A program made the translations under genes and the position numbers. Shown here piece after piece: positions 7,263 to 17,685 of a stretch of DNA of 59,200 bases (the stretch's first letter is position 1; each line of letters opens with the position of its first letter). The stretch is from NCBI GenBank assembly GCA_026391805.1, contig JAPLDJ010000008.1, positions 1 through 59,200 of the forward strand, read 5' to 3'. The notes beneath the pieces were generated by a model. The model did no database searches and was not told the origin of the DNA. It saw only the letters and a program-made list of their open reading frames with translations. Source of the DNA: Bacteroidota bacterium. Lineage in GTDB: Bacteria; Bacteroidota; Bacteroidia; Bacteroidales; FEN-979.

Positions 7263-9944
7263 TCAATCTTTTGTATCAACCTTTAAGTCGGAAATTTCCA
7301 CGGGGATATTAATCGTGAACTTCGCCCCGCCGTTTTCCCTGTTCTCGGCAGTAACGACACCTTTCTGTGCTTCAACAAAACCTTTAACGATCGAAAGTCC
7401 CAGGCCTGTACCACCGGCAAGGGCATCCTTGCCCCTGTAAAATTTATTAAAAATTGCAGGCAGATCAGATTCTGGAAAACCCTTTCCCCTGTCCATCACC
7501 TGGATAATTAAAAAACCATTGTCATAAAACATTTTCAACCTGATCCTGCTTCCTTCAGGAGCATATTGAGTAGCATTTAAAATCAGGTTGTAAATTACCT
7601 GTTCTGTCAGGCCGTAATCGAAACGAACGAGGGGCGTATCCGCAGAGATAATAACAGCCAATTTAAACGGTTGTAATTCCTGCTGAAGTGCATTGGCAAC
7701 CTTGTTAACAAGATCATGAACATCGCACCAATCCGGTTGAGGTGAAATAAGACCCGATTCGAGACGAGACATATTGAGCAGGTTTTCGATCAGCCTGTTG
7801 AGCCTGACTGATGCAAGATTTATTTGGTTGTAAAGCTTTTGCTTTGTATCTTCCGGGTATTCCTGTGTCATCAGAGTATCGGAAGCACCCATTATTGTTG
7901 TAACAGGGATTCTTAATTCATGTGAGATGGAATTGAAAAGCGTTTTATAAAGCTTATCCGATTCATTTAAAACAGATGCTTTCTTGGCGGCTTCCCTTAA
8001 GAATTCACGTTCATACTTTCCGGAGATCTGCGGAAGAAATGTGTCCCAGAACTGCTCTTCCCCCTGGGTGAACGGTGTTACATGTTCGACTGCGATCACA
8101 CCCATGTTACCGCTGTTGCCGACCAGCGGATAAAATGTATAATTTCCTGACGGCAATGTGTCTGTGTTCTTTCCCGCTTTGGCTGAATGTTTGAATACCC
8201 AGCTGGCAATGCTCATTTCATTTTCAGAGAGTGTAATTTTTGAATCATTTTGAACAGGACTGTTAATCTGTCCGTTTTCATTTTTTAACAGAATGAAACT
8301 TTCAAGATGGAAATATTTTTTAATATAGCATGTAGCAATTTTTGTGACTTCATCCATTCCTGAAATCACTGTAAGATCCTTTGTAAGCTGGTAAAGAGCA
8401 TGCGTTCTTTCTTCCCGGATCCTGATTTTCTTCTCCTGTCGCCTTACCCTTGAGGTCAAAATGCCGTTCAGTAAAGCAATGAAAAAAAACATCACAAGCA
8501 TCAGCACATCGACAGGTCTTTCTATGTGCAAGGTGAATTGAGGCGGTATAAAAAAGTAGTCCCAGATCACCGAGCTTTCAATTGCAGCGAGCAGAATTGG
8601 CCCGGTCCCATAAAAAAGCGCCAGGATGGAAACAAGAAATAATAATCCGAAGGAAACGACCTGGTATCCTATGTAATCCCTTATCAGGTATAAAATGATG
8701 GAGGTCAATACAACCAGCAAAGAGGTTATGGCATATTGTGCAAGGTTGGATGTAAAGGGAGGAATGGAAACTTTCTTCCTGTAATAATCCTTTGCCTGTT
8801 TGTCGGATCCAAGAATATAGACGTCGATGTTACCGCTATAGCGGATCAGCCTGTTTACGAAATTACCAAGCTTGAACATCGATCGTATATTCCGGATTCT
8901 CGGTTTTCCGACGATAATATGCGTGACATTCTCCTTTTGTGCAAAGTCAACGATCGCCTTAACGATATCCTGATTTGTGACAATCCTTGATTGTATTCCC
9001 AACTGTTTTGCAAGGCTGAAATTTTTATCGAGCTGTTCCCTCTCCTTTGGGGTCAGCTTATACAACGTTTCCACATAGATGGCCTGGATCGATGCGCCCA
9101 TGGAATAGGAAAGATTCTTGGCCCAGCGCAGGAGGCGCATCGACTGCGGCCGGTAATCGATGGCCACAAGCAATGAAAGTCCTGATTTCCATGGCCCCCG
9201 GATCCTCTTTTGCTGCATGTAATCGTGCAGTTGCTTATCCACTCTTTCAGCAACGATGCGCAAGGCCATTTCACGTAAAGCAGTAAGATTTCCTTTCCGG
9301 AAAAAATTCTCTATCGCTTCTTTGGATTGGTCAGGGGTGTATACCTTGCCTTCGGAAAGCCGCTGGAGCAACTCATCAGGAGGAAGGTCCACAAGTTCGA
9401 CTTCATCGGCGGTTTCAAAAACATCATCCGGTAATGTCTCCCTGACTATGATCCCGGTGATCTGGGCAACGGTTTCTGACCGGCTTTCAAGATGCTGGAC
9501 ATTCAATGTCGTAAAAACATTGATCCCGTTGTTCAATAACTCCATCACATCCTGATGTCGCTTGGTATGACGGCAGCCCGGCGCGTTTGTATGCGCAAGT
9601 TCATCCACGATGACGGTCTCCGGCTGGCGTGCAAGTATCGCATCAATATCCATCTCCTGGATTACAGCGGACTTGTATTCATAATTTCTTCTCGGGATCA
9701 GCTCAAACCCTTCGGCAAGCTCGGCCGTTTCCTTACGGTTGTGGGTTTCAATGTATCCTATAATGATATCGGCTCCCTTCAGGCGTTCTTCCCGGGCAAC
9801 CTTCAGCATCGTGTACGTTTTCCCGACACCGGCGCACATGCCGAAAAAAATATGAAGCTTACCCTGTTTGCTCTTTTTCTCTTCCCTGATCAGCAAAGCC
9901 AGCAATTCATCCGGATCCGGCCTCTTATTTTCGGAATCATTCAT
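7263..9944 (-). CDS. kdpD: KdpD, potassium-sensing histidine kinase
   Basis: The 893-residue product has the complete KdpD architecture: an N-terminal KdpD domain with Walker A GMCAGVGKT (about 35-43) and TVIVDELAHTNAPG, a Usp-like domain (about 250-370), four closely spaced membrane helices (about 400-510), a GAF-like region, a HisKA domain with H-box ISHELRIPVTT and a HATPase_c domain (NLILNATQYAPEG, DRGKGFPE, GTGLGLSIVKG). Its start overlaps the kdpC stop by four bases (ATGA). No domain is missing. Confidence 0.96.
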   Translation of the reverse strand: MNDSENKRPDPDELLALLIREEKKSKQGKLHIFFGMCAGVGKTYTMLKVAREERLKGADIIIGYIETHNRKETAELAEGFELIPRRNYEYKSAVIQEMDIDAILARQPETVIVDELAHTNAPGCRHTKRHQDVMELLNNGINVFTTLNVQHLESRSETVAQITGIIVRETLPDDVFETADEVELVDLPPDELLQRLSEGKVYTPDQSKEAIENFFRKGNLTALREMALRIVAERVDKQLHDYMQQKRIRGPWKSGLSLLVAIDYRPQSMRLLRWAKNLSYSMGASIQAIYVETLYKLTPKEREQLDKNFSLAKQLGIQSRIVTNQDIVKAIVDFAQKENVTHIIVGKPRIRNIRSMFKLGNFVNRLIRYSGNIDVYILGSDKQAKDYYRKKVSIPPFTSNLAQYAITSLLVVLTSIILYLIRDYIGYQVVSFGLLFLVSILALFYGTGPILLAAIESSVIWDYFFIPPQFTLHIERPVDVLMLVMFFFIALLNGILTSRVRRQEKKIRIREERTHALYQLTKDLTVISGMDEVTKIATCYIKKYFHLESFILLKNENGQINSPVQNDSKITLSENEMSIASWVFKHSAKAGKNTDTLPSGNYTFYPLVGNSGNMGVIAVEHVTPFTQGEEQFWDTFLPQISGKYEREFLREAAKKASVLNESDKLYKTLFNSISHELRIPVTTIMGASDTLMTQEYPEDTKQKLYNQINLASVRLNRLIENLLNMSRLESGLISPQPDWCDVHDLVNKVANALQQELQPFKLAVIISADTPLVRFDYGLTEQVIYNLILNATQYAPEGSRIRLKMFYDNGFLIIQVMDRGKGFPESDLPAIFNKFYRGKDALAGGTGLGLSIVKGFVEAQKGVVTAENRENGGAKFTINIPVEISDLKVDTKD

Positions 9945-10516
9945 TTTAATTTATCAGTCTCTAAATTTAATAATAAAACATTGATCCTTTCCTGCCCCAG
10001 ACATAAAAATTGCGGGGGTTCAGTCAGTTGGTGAATTAAATTCTTCAGAATTATTTTTCCGGAATCTGAAAAATGACGGGCCCCGGATACTCGGTCAACC
10101 TGCATCAGGGCCGCTTCCGGTGAAATATGGGGATCCAGTCCGCTGGCCGAGGCAAAAAGCATTTCTGAAGGGATTTCCGTGTGAGCATCAAGCAGGTTAT
10201 CGGAGGTAAATAGTTGTTTTCGCTGTTCGAACTGTTCTTTGAGTTTCCTGCTGGTCAATCCGTAATTGGATCCTCCCGATGGCAGCGGGTTATAGGAGAT
10301 GGCTGAAGGACGGGAGTGAAAATAAATTGCCGAGGAATCAAAGGACTGCCCGATGAGAGAGCTTCCGACAGGTTTGTTCCCGTTGTAAATGATGCTTCCA
10401 TTGGCCTTTGACGGGAAGAACAGCTGTGCAATTCCTGTCACCAGCAAAGGATAGGCAACTCCCGTAAGCACGGTTAAAAACAGGAATATGCGCAACGCTA
10501 TAACAAATGATTTCAT
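9941..10516 (-). CDS. kdpC: KdpC, potassium-transporting ATPase C subunit
   Basis: The 191-residue product has one N-terminal membrane helix (about 7-30) and a periplasmic domain with the family segments GSSLIGQSF, YFHSRPSAISYNPLPSGGSN and SASGLDPHISPEAA. In the KdpFABC complex it stabilises KdpA and KdpB and affects potassium affinity. The gene lies 2 bp after kdpB and overlaps kdpD. Confidence 0.95.
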   Translation of the reverse strand: MKSFVIALRIFLFLTVLTGVAYPLLVTGIAQLFFPSKANGSIIYNGNKPVGSSLIGQSFDSSAIYFHSRPSAISYNPLPSGGSNYGLTSRKLKEQFEQRKQLFTSDNLLDAHTEIPSEMLFASASGLDPHISPEAALMQVDRVSGARHFSDSGKIILKNLIHQLTEPPQFLCLGQERINVLLLNLETDKLK

Positions 10517-10518
10517 CT

Positions 10519-12603
10519 TTATGACACTAGGTTGATTAAAAGGTCGATGATTTTTATACCGAAAAACGGCGCAATTATTCCGCCAAGCCCGTAGATGAGT
10601 AGATTCCTGGTCAGCGCCGAGGTTGCCGATACCGGACGGTATTGCACTCCCTTTAATGCCAGGGGGATTAAAAGAACGATGATAACCGCATTGAAGATAA
10701 CTGCGCTGAGAATTGCGCTCTGCGGGGAGCCAAGGTTCATGACATTAAGAAGGGAAAGCGGTCCGGCACCGTTTTTACCTGCATAAAGAACTATCGCAAT
10801 GGCCGGAATAATGGCAAAATACTTTGCCACATCATTGGCTATGCTGAAGGTTGTCAATGCTCCCCGGGTCATCAGAAGCTGCTTTCCCACTTCGACAACT
10901 TCGATCAGCTTTGTCGGATTACTGTCAAGATCCACCATATTACCCGCCTCGCGTGCGGCCTGGGTACCTGTATTCATCGCAATGCCAATGTCGGCCTGGG
11001 CAAGCGCAGGGGCATCATTGGTTCCGTCCCCGATCATGCCGACCAAATGCCCGTTGGCCTGTTCTTCCCGGATTCTCCTTAATTTATCCTCAGGTTTTGC
11101 TTCTGCCATAAAATCATCAACGCCGGCCTCTGCTGCAATGGCTGCAGCCGTCAATGAATTGTCACCGGTTATCATGATGGTCCTGATGCCCATCTTTCGC
11201 AATTCTGCAAATCGCTGCTTAATTCCTCCTTTAACGATATCTTTCAGGCAGATCACCCCCAGCACCTTGTTATCTGCGGCTACTACCAGTGGGGTCCCGC
11301 CCTGCCTGGAAATGTCAGCGACAACATCCTGAACTTTCTGGGGATAAAAGCCATTGTTGTTCTGGACGAAACTGCGGATGGCATCTGCAGAGCCTTTCCG
11401 GATCTGATGAATGGAATCCTGTCCGCTTCCGATATCGACACCGCTCATTCTTGTCTGGGCAGTGAACGGGATGAAAAGTGCGTTCAGCTGGTGCACATCC
11501 CTTCCCCTCAGGTTGAATTTCTCCTTAGCCAGGACCACGATCGATCTGCCTTCCGGTGTTTCATCCGAGAGGGAGGAGAGCTGGGCAGCATCTGCAAGTT
11601 CTTCAATGCTGATCCCCTCAGCAGGGATAAAGTCCGTTGCCATCCTGTTTCCCAGGGTAATGGTTCCGGTTTTATCCAATAAAAGAACATCCACATCGCC
11701 AGCTGCCTCAATAGCCCTTCCGCTCGTTGCAATTACATTGCGCTGTAATAAACGGTCCATGCCGCTGATCCCGATCGCACTCAGCAAACCACCAATGGTT
11801 GTCGGTATCAGGCATACCAGAAGTGCAATGAGTACTGGCAATGATAGATTTTGTGATGAAGGCTGTCCGGAAGCATTTAAATTATATCCGAAAAAGGCAG
11901 GTAAAGTCACAACTGCCAACAAAAAGACGATGGATAATCCGGAAAGGAGAATCGAAAGTGCAATCTCATTCGGGGTTTTCTGGCGTTTTGCACTTTCCAC
12001 CAATGCGATCATCCGGTCAATGAACGTATCCCCCGGCTCTGAAGTGATCCTTATCAGAATGCTGTCGCTGATGACCTTGGTACCGCCCGTCACGGCGGAT
12101 CTGTCACCCCCGCTTTCCCTGATCACGGGCGCCGATTCACCGGTGATCGCCGATTCATCGACACTGGCTATGCCTTCAATCACCTCGCCATCGGAAGGGA
12201 TGATATCTCCTGCGGTGCAGTAAACGACATCCCCTTTCTTCAGATCGGTGGCATAAACCAGCACCTCTTTATTCCCCTGCCTTTTTCTTGCCTGGGTTTG
12301 CGTCCGGTTTTTCCTCAGGCTGTCGGCCTGCGCCTTGCCACGGCCTTCTGCAACTGCTTCCGAAAAATTGGCAAACAGTACAGTGAACCATAACCAGATC
12401 GCAATCTGTAAATTGAATGATGAATAGTTTCCATGGAGGAGGCCCGTCAATACTATGACGGTTGTCAGCATCGCGCCGATAGCAACGATAAAAATCACAG
12501 GATTTTTGATCAGCTGCAATGGATTGATCTTATAAAAGCTCTCCTTCAATGCTTGTATTAAGATCTTCTTATTAAACAGGCTGATATTTTTTTTTGAACT
12601 CAT
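10519..12603 (-). CDS. kdpB: KdpB, P-type ATPase subunit
   Basis: The 694-residue catalytic subunit has seven membrane segments, the actuator-domain TGES motif ([11 protein letters not shown]), the phosphorylation motif [10 protein letters not shown] near residue 310, the ITGDNSLTA nucleotide-binding region and the hinge [19 protein letters not shown]. It hydrolyses ATP to drive potassium entry through KdpA. ATG 12603 gives the usual N-terminus ([13 protein letters not shown]); ATG 12630, which overlaps kdpA, is possible. Confidence 0.95.
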   Translation of the reverse strand: MSSKKNISLFNKKILIQALKESFYKINPLQLIKNPVIFIVAIGAMLTTVIVLTGLLHGNYSSFNLQIAIWLWFTVLFANFSEAVAEGRGKAQADSLRKNRTQTQARKRQGNKEVLVYATDLKKGDVVYCTAGDIIPSDGEVIEGIASVDESAITGESAPVIRESGGDRSAVTGGTKVISDSILIRITSEPGDTFIDRMIALVESAKRQKTPNEIALSILLSGLSIVFLLAVVTLPAFFGYNLNASGQPSSQNLSLPVLIALLVCLIPTTIGGLLSAIGISGMDRLLQRNVIATSGRAIEAAGDVDVLLLDKTGTITLGNRMATDFIPAEGISIEELADAAQLSSLSDETPEGRSIVVLAKEKFNLRGRDVHQLNALFIPFTAQTRMSGVDIGSGQDSIHQIRKGSADAIRSFVQNNNGFYPQKVQDVVADISRQGGTPLVVAADNKVLGVICLKDIVKGGIKQRFAELRKMGIRTIMITGDNSLTAAAIAAEAGVDDFMAEAKPEDKLRRIREEQANGHLVGMIGDGTNDAPALAQADIGIAMNTGTQAAREAGNMVDLDSNPTKLIEVVEVGKQLLMTRGALTTFSIANDVAKYFAIIPAIAIVLYAGKNGAGPLSLLNVMNLGSPQSAILSAVIFNAVIIVLLIPLALKGVQYRPVSATSALTRNLLIYGLGGIIAPFFGIKIIDLLINLVS

Positions 12604-12613
12604 CTCATAATGA

Positions 12614-14305
12614 TTAAAAGGTGATCCCATTCATTAACAGCAGGTGTTCAATAATGGGCCCCAAGGCCAGGGCAGGAAAGAAAGTCAATCCTCCCACAAT
12701 CAATATGATTCCGATCAATAATGCGATAAAGAGCCAGTTGTCGGTGCGGAACGTTCCGGAAGAAACGGGTGTGCTCTTTTTCCGGGCAAGGCTTCCGGCA
12801 ACGGCCATCACAGGCAGGATGACGCCAAACCTGCCGATCAGCATCGCTGTTCCCAGGGCCAGGTTATAAAAAACCGTATTGGCATTAAGTCCTGCAAAAG
12901 CGCTTCCGTTATTGCCCGCAGCGGAACCGAATGCATAAAGGATCTCTGAAAAACCATGAGGTCCGTTATTGTTCAAACTGGCAAGGCCTGGTGCAGATAC
13001 GGAAGCCCAGGCCGTGAAGACAAGGATTACGATACTTGGAAGAAGAATGGCGATCAATGTCATCTGCACCTCGAATGCTTCAATTTTCTTTCCAAGGTAC
13101 TCCGGTGTCCGCCCGACCATCAGGCCTGCAATAAATACAGTGAGAATGATAAAGATGACCATCCCGTATAACCCGGCGCCAACTCCTCCGAAAATGACCT
13201 CACCGAGCATCAGGTTCACCATTGCCACCATCCCGGCCAGCGGTGAAAGGCTGTCGTGCATTGCATTCACGGAACCATTCGATGCTGCGGTCGTGGAGGT
13301 TGACCATAAAATGCTGTTTGTAATACCGAACCGCGTCTCTTTACCTTCCATCAAAGCATGATTTCCAAAAATGGGATTCCCATGATATTCAGCATACAAT
13401 GAAACACACAGACCTGCCAGCAATAAAATGAACATGGCCGTAAATATTGTCCAGCCATGACGTACCGAGCCGGTCATCTTGCCATAGGTAAAAGTCAATG
13501 AAGCAGGGATCAGCAGGATTGCGAACATCTCAAGAAAATTACTGAACGGTGTCGGGTTTTCAAACGGATGAGCGCTGTTTGCATTAAAAAAACCACCACC
13601 ATTCGTGCCCAGCTGTTTAATAGCGATTTGAGATGCTGCGGGGCCCATCGGGATTTCCTGGGTTTTCCCGGTCAGCGTTTGCACTGTTTGATATGAATGG
13701 AAATTCTGAATGACACCCTGGCCGGTGAGAACAATTGAAAACAGGATGGCCAGTGGTAATAATACATAGATCGTTGAACGGGTCAGATCAACCCAGAAAT
13801 TCCCCAGCTGTTCTGTAGTTTTTCGTGTTAATCCCCTGATCAGAGCGAGCAATACGGCGATTCCCGTCGCAGCGCTGACAAAATTCTGAACGGTGAGCCC
13901 GATCATCTGTACCAGGTAACTCATGGTCGTTTCGCCCGAATACCCCTGCCAGTTGGTGTTTGTCATAAAACTGACAGCCGTATTAAATGCAGAATGCCAT
14001 GAAACGTCGCGTACATGAGCGGGATTCAGGGGAAGATGAGATTGCAGGAGCTGCATCACGAAAAGAAATAAGAAACCTATGAAATTAAAAAGCAGCAAGC
14101 CAAAAGCGTACGTTCTCCAGTTGCTTTCTTCATCAGGATTTATCCCGCCTGCTTTGTATGTCAGCCTTTCCAGCCATCCCAGGGCAGGATATAAAAAGTG
14201 TTTTCTTGCAATAAATACCTTGTACAGGAAATTCCCTAAAATCGGCGTCAATCCGATCAGCAGCGCAAAGAACAGGATGACCTGTATCAATTCAAGGATT
14301 GTCAT
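12614..14305 (-). CDS. kdpA: KdpA, potassium-selective channel subunit
   Basis: The 563-residue polytopic protein is related to the SKT superfamily. The four selectivity-filter loops are recognisable: [48 protein letters not shown] and [14 protein letters not shown]. It binds and passes potassium at micromolar concentrations in characterised complexes. It lies 3 bp downstream of kdpF, and the operon then continues into kdpB. Confidence 0.96.
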   Translation of the reverse strand: MTILELIQVILFFALLIGLTPILGNFLYKVFIARKHFLYPALGWLERLTYKAGGINPDEESNWRTYAFGLLLFNFIGFLFLFVMQLLQSHLPLNPAHVRDVSWHSAFNTAVSFMTNTNWQGYSGETTMSYLVQMIGLTVQNFVSAATGIAVLLALIRGLTRKTTEQLGNFWVDLTRSTIYVLLPLAILFSIVLTGQGVIQNFHSYQTVQTLTGKTQEIPMGPAASQIAIKQLGTNGGGFFNANSAHPFENPTPFSNFLEMFAILLIPASLTFTYGKMTGSVRHGWTIFTAMFILLLAGLCVSLYAEYHGNPIFGNHALMEGKETRFGITNSILWSTSTTAASNGSVNAMHDSLSPLAGMVAMVNLMLGEVIFGGVGAGLYGMVIFIILTVFIAGLMVGRTPEYLGKKIEAFEVQMTLIAILLPSIVILVFTAWASVSAPGLASLNNNGPHGFSEILYAFGSAAGNNGSAFAGLNANTVFYNLALGTAMLIGRFGVILPVMAVAGSLARKKSTPVSSGTFRTDNWLFIALLIGIILIVGGLTFFPALALGPIIEHLLLMNGITF

Positions 14306-14308
14306 GAC

Positions 14309-14437
14309 TTAAAATTTATCAGGTTTTGCCAATGAAAAGACCAGGTACCCGAGAATGAACAATGAAATGATGGCGCCGGTTATATAACCGCTGCCGGGGA
14401 TGATCTTAAGGATAACCAAAAGAATTACTGCATTCAT
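14309..14437 (-). CDS. kdpF: KdpF, small stabilising subunit
   Basis: A 42-residue ORF beginning MNAVILLVILKIIPGS forms one membrane helix and ends ILGYLVFSLAKPDKF. This matches the KdpF signature (GYL-[VI]-x-x-L-x-KPE/DKF). It precedes kdpA by 3 bp. KdpF stabilises the KdpABC complex in the membrane. It is easily missed because it is so short; its presence makes the operon a full kdpFABCDE. Confidence 0.9.
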   Translation of the reverse strand: MNAVILLVILKIIPGSGYITGAIISLFILGYLVFSLAKPDKF

Positions 14438-14543
14438 ACCGATACGTTTTTTTACCGGTACAAAGTTGCATTTGAAAGTATAAGGGTTTTATGCAGATTT
14501 TCCCTGGAGGGATAAAGATTTTATAAAGAAGATCGGACGAATC

Positions 14544-14571
14544 TTCATCGTTCATTCTTCATTATTCAAGA
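14544..14571. repeat. Heptanucleotide array (unit TTCATTN) at the 3' end of acr3
   Basis: Four 7-bp units (TTCATCG, TTCATTC, TTCATTA, TTCAAGA) overlap the last codons and stop of acr3, so the array has entered the gene end. Confidence 0.5.
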
Positions 14572-15598
14572 GGAACCACTTTTTCTTAAAATAGAACGAA
14601 AGATTCACAAGGCTGATCAATACAGGCACTTCGACGAGCGGTCCGATCACGGCGGCAAATGCAACTCCTGAATTGATCCCGAATACGGCAACGGCCACGG
14701 CGATGGCCAGCTCAAAATTGTTGCTTGCAGCCGTGAACGAAAGGGTTGCTGTCTTTTCATACCCCGCTCCTGCCCTTTTCCCGATGAAGAAAGAAACAAC
14801 AAACATGACAACGAAATAGATCACCAGTGGAATCGCTATTCTCACTACATCGAGCGGGATCTTTACGATGTACTCCCCTTTCAGCGAGAACATGACGATG
14901 ATCGTGAAAAGCAGAGCGATCAGGGTAACCGGGCTTATTTTAGGGATGAACTTCCGTTCGTACCATTCCCTGTTTTTCAGTTTTATCAGGGTGAACCGTG
15001 TAATTATTCCTGCAATGAACGGTACCCCAAGGTAGATAAAGACGCTTTTGGCGATCTGACCGATGGTGATATCCACCGCAAAAGTCTTTAATCCCAGCCA
15101 GGAAGGGAATACCGTCAGAAAAATCCAGGCATAGATTGAAAAGAACAGCACCTGGAAGATGGAGTTGAAGGCGACCAGTCCCGCGCAATATTCACGGTCG
15201 CCTTTCGCCAGGTCGTTCCAGACGATCACCATGGCGATGCAGCGTGCCAGTCCGATCAGGATAAGCCCTGCCATGTATTCAGGGTAGCCCCTGAGGAAGA
15301 CAATGGCCAGGACGAACATGAACACCGGCCCGATGATCCAGTTCTGCACCAGTGAAACCGCCAGTACTTTTACATTTCTGAACACATCCCCGAGCTCTTC
15401 GTACCTGACCTTGGCAAGCGGCGGGTACATCATTACGATCAAACCGATGGCGATGGGAATATTGGTAGTTCCTGATGACAGTGAATTCCAGAATCCTGCA
15501 ATCCCGGGGAAAAGCCATCCCCAGAAAACACCGATTGCCATTGCAAGGAAAATCCATAAAGTCAGGTAGCGGTCTAAAAATTTTAATTTTGTCTTCAT
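14552..15598 (-). CDS. acr3: Acr3-type arsenite efflux permease
   Basis: The 348-residue product has ten predicted membrane helices. The functional Acr3 signature [11 protein letters not shown], with its essential Cys, and the conserved Glu in [17 protein letters not shown] are present. It exports As(III) across the inner membrane using the proton motive force. It is the last gene of the arsR-arsC-hgcAB run, 41 bp after hgcB. ATG 15598 is chosen over TTG 15604. Confidence 0.94.
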   Translation of the reverse strand: MKTKLKFLDRYLTLWIFLAMAIGVFWGWLFPGIAGFWNSLSSGTTNIPIAIGLIVMMYPPLAKVRYEELGDVFRNVKVLAVSLVQNWIIGPVFMFVLAIVFLRGYPEYMAGLILIGLARCIAMVIVWNDLAKGDREYCAGLVAFNSIFQVLFFSIYAWIFLTVFPSWLGLKTFAVDITIGQIAKSVFIYLGVPFIAGIITRFTLIKLKNREWYERKFIPKISPVTLIALLFTIIVMFSLKGEYIVKIPLDVVRIAIPLVIYFVVMFVVSFFIGKRAGAGYEKTATLSFTAASNNFELAIAVAVAVFGINSGVAFAAVIGPLVEVPVLISLVNLSFYFKKKWFLLNNEE

Positions 15599-15639
15599 CT
15601 GCAAATCATATTTAATCCTTACATCATCAAATCACCAAA

Positions 15640-15939
15640 TCAACAACAGCTGCTACTTCCTTCGCCGCAATCACAGGTCGGCTCTGTACCGCGCAGCAAA
15701 CCATTGATGATTCCCGCGGCACAGCCTACACCTGATTTTACATTGATAGCCCCTTCCGGGCAATTTTTTGCACATGCGCCGCACTCCATGCAAAGATCTT
15801 TATTCAGGATCACAGCTCTTTTATTTTCTATCCCGAATACGGCGTGGGGGCAAACCACCAGGCACATGCGGCATCCGGTGCACTTCGTCACATCCAGTTC
15901 CAGGGTGACAACATCGGTAAGATAAACGAATCGGTTCAT
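15640..15939 (-). CDS. hgcB: HgcB, ferredoxin of mercury methylation
   Basis: The 99-residue 2[4Fe-4S] ferredoxin has Cys20, 23, 26, 30 and Cys50, 53, 56, 60. The second motif reads CMECGACAKNCPEGAI, the HgcB hallmark. Cys73, corresponding to the conserved extra Cys of HgcB, and a C-terminal Cys pair (98-99, with further Cys at 89 and 91) are present. HgcB reduces the HgcA corrinoid and is thought to deliver Hg(II) through its terminal cysteines. Its ATG overlaps the hgcA stop (ATGA), as expected for a coupled pair. Confidence 0.95.
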   Translation of the reverse strand: MNRFVYLTDVVTLELDVTKCTGCRMCLVVCPHAVFGIENKRAVILNKDLCMECGACAKNCPEGAINVKSGVGCAAGIINGLLRGTEPTCDCGEGSSSCC

Positions 15940-16973
15940 ATAAATATAAATCTTGTTATAATCCAGCCTGCCAGGCCCAGGGATGCCATTGCAATCTGTG
16001 CCGGCAAAGCGGTTTTCATCTCTTTCTGCACACCTGATAGTGATGTGAATGTCGTTGATCCAGTAAAATTCATGGCCATAAATGATGACAGTCCACCCAT
16101 CATCAGAAACCATGAAACTTTTTCCATCAGACTAATGCCTAAAGTACCGGCCAGTAATAGCGGAACAGCCACAAACCATCCGGTAACAACTCCTTTGATG
16201 GAAAACCTGCGGAAAGGAATCCATGGGAGCAGTGCAGGTGTAAGTGCACATCCTGCCAGGTAACCTGAAAAGAGGTTGACAACTGGCTTCCATCCTGAAT
16301 TTAAAGCAAGATCAAAAGAGTATCCCTGAGGATTGAGACCTGAAAGCGCCAGAAAAACAAGCGGTACGATCAGCATGTACTGTTTTCCATAAAAAATATC
16401 CACCGGGATCAGCTTGAGTCTTTCAAAAAGGGGAAAGTTTACCTGCCGCATTTCATCACTTGCTTTGAGCCCTGCGTCGAGAAATGCCCTGATGTCCCTG
16501 GCCAATACCGGTCCGTAAACAACAGTAAATCCGGTCATTTTCCTTACCTCATGAGCGGAAACTCCGGGAGCGCTGAGCTGGGGCAATATGAGTTTCCTCT
16601 GGTCAACAAGTTGGGCGAGATGATGGATCCGGATCCTCCGGACCACCTCCTTGGTGCCAAAACTCCCTTTGCCGGCAGCGCACCAGACGTTGATCCCTTT
16701 GGTATCGATCACGAGAATCCAGCAATTCAAGCCTTCAAGATTCCTGCGCAGGTGATCGAAGCTGAGTTTGAAATTTCCGGTCACAAAAACCCGGGAATCA
16801 CGGTCCGGATTCCCGACTGCATAAATTCCCGGCCGTACGCGGTATTTCATTCGTCCGACCGACCACCGTGTTTTTAAAGCGCCCCACCGGTCAAGATGGG
16901 TCCATTTTGTTGCTATACGTGGCAATGGACCAACCGGTGTCTCAATCTCTCCGTGAATATAACTGGTCAACAC
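15936..16973 (-). CDS. hgcA: HgcA, corrinoid methyltransferase of mercury methylation
   Basis: The 345-residue product has a soluble CFeSP-like corrinoid domain (about 30-195) and five membrane helices (about 205-345), the layout unique to HgcA. The cap-helix motif INVWCAAGKGSFGT is intact; Cys98 would be the lower ligand to cobalt. RWSVGRMKYRVRPGIYAVG and TGNFKLSFDHLR are also family-typical. HgcA transfers a methyl group to Hg(II) to form methylmercury. The start is GTG 16973, 3 bp after the CcdA-like gene. It is in frame and complete, so activity is plausible but not shown by sequence. Confidence 0.95.
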   Translation of the reverse strand: MLTSYIHGEIETPVGPLPRIATKWTHLDRWGALKTRWSVGRMKYRVRPGIYAVGNPDRDSRVFVTGNFKLSFDHLRRNLEGLNCWILVIDTKGINVWCAAGKGSFGTKEVVRRIRIHHLAQLVDQRKLILPQLSAPGVSAHEVRKMTGFTVVYGPVLARDIRAFLDAGLKASDEMRQVNFPLFERLKLIPVDIFYGKQYMLIVPLVFLALSGLNPQGYSFDLALNSGWKPVVNLFSGYLAGCALTPALLPWIPFRRFSIKGVVTGWFVAVPLLLAGTLGISLMEKVSWFLMMGGLSSFMAMNFTGSTTFTSLSGVQKEMKTALPAQIAMASLGLAGWIITRFIFI

Positions 16974-16976
16974 GGT

Positions 16977-17678
16977 TTAAAAAGTTAACAGTAAATAAAA
17001 TCCAAACGCAACCAGGGCGATGCCCCCGATGTATTTCGCAATTGAAACAACCTTTGAAAGCGTAGTTGATATCTTCCCCAATCCAAGGCTGATCCCGAAG
17101 ATCATTGCTGCAAGCGGCAGCCCAAAACCCAGTGCAAAGAAAACAAGCATCATGAAACCCCAGGCTGCAGATCCTTTGACAAAAGATGCAGCCAGGATGA
17201 CCGGGAAAAATGGATTGCAACAGGAATTGGAGGCAGCAGCCAGCCCCCCGACTGCAAGACCGAAAAGGATTGCGGTAAAGGTATTCTTTTGAGATTTTCC
17301 TGATTTGACTGTTATTCCCGGTAATCTGACAGGAACCAGGTCCATGGAATACAAACCAAAAAGAATCGCAATCAGCCCTGCGGCAATTTTCCAGTAATTC
17401 CCAAGAGAATCGCTGATCCACTTTCCCGCAAAGCCGAACATCGCTCCGATAAGTGACATCGAGATGATGGTTCCGATCAGGAAGGCAATCCCTTTCCATA
17501 TGACTAAACGGGTTTTATCAGAAGCGTGACTTGCCCCTGAATATCCCGCAACAACCCCGATGATTGCAAAATTGCATGCGCACGTAAAAACGCTGAGAAT
17601 TCCCATTACAAAAACTGCCATCAATACCATCATTGATGCATGTTCATTGCCTAAAGCCTGGTGTATCCATGTTTCCAT
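16977..17678 (-). CDS. CcdA/DsbD-type thiol electron carrier membrane protein
   Basis: The 233-residue product has six predicted membrane helices. Cys residues sit in the first helix (FTCACNFAIIGVVAG) and the fourth (SNSCCNPFFPVILA), the two places where CcdA/DsbD proteins keep their redox pair. Such proteins carry electrons from cytoplasmic thioredoxin to periplasmic thiols; related ArsG-type permeases export organoarsenicals. It lies between a Cys-rich membrane peptide and hgcA with gaps of 7 and 3 bp, suggesting a thiol redox or metal-transport task in this operon. ATG 17678 is chosen, since upstream sequence in frame is not hydrophobic. Confidence 0.8.
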   Translation of the reverse strand: METWIHQALGNEHASMMVLMAVFVMGILSVFTCACNFAIIGVVAGYSGASHASDKTRLVIWKGIAFLIGTIISMSLIGAMFGFAGKWISDSLGNYWKIAAGLIAILFGLYSMDLVPVRLPGITVKSGKSQKNTFTAILFGLAVGGLAAASNSCCNPFFPVILAASFVKGSAAWGFMMLVFFALGFGLPLAAMIFGISLGLGKISTTLSKVVSIAKYIGGIALVAFGFYLLLTF

Positions 17679-17685
17679 CGTACAC

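Noticed and set aside
14438-14551. Riboswitch or clear promoter upstream of kdpF
   Set aside because: The 114-bp spacer shows only a one-mismatch TAnnTTTG-like element with no partner TTG and no convincing fold, so no feature is claimed.
15640-16113. A longer frame in front of hgcB giving a 157-residue protein
   Set aside because: The first 58 residues lie within hgcA in another frame and do not resemble ferredoxin sequence. The ATG at 15939, coupled to the hgcA stop, gives the normal HgcB length.
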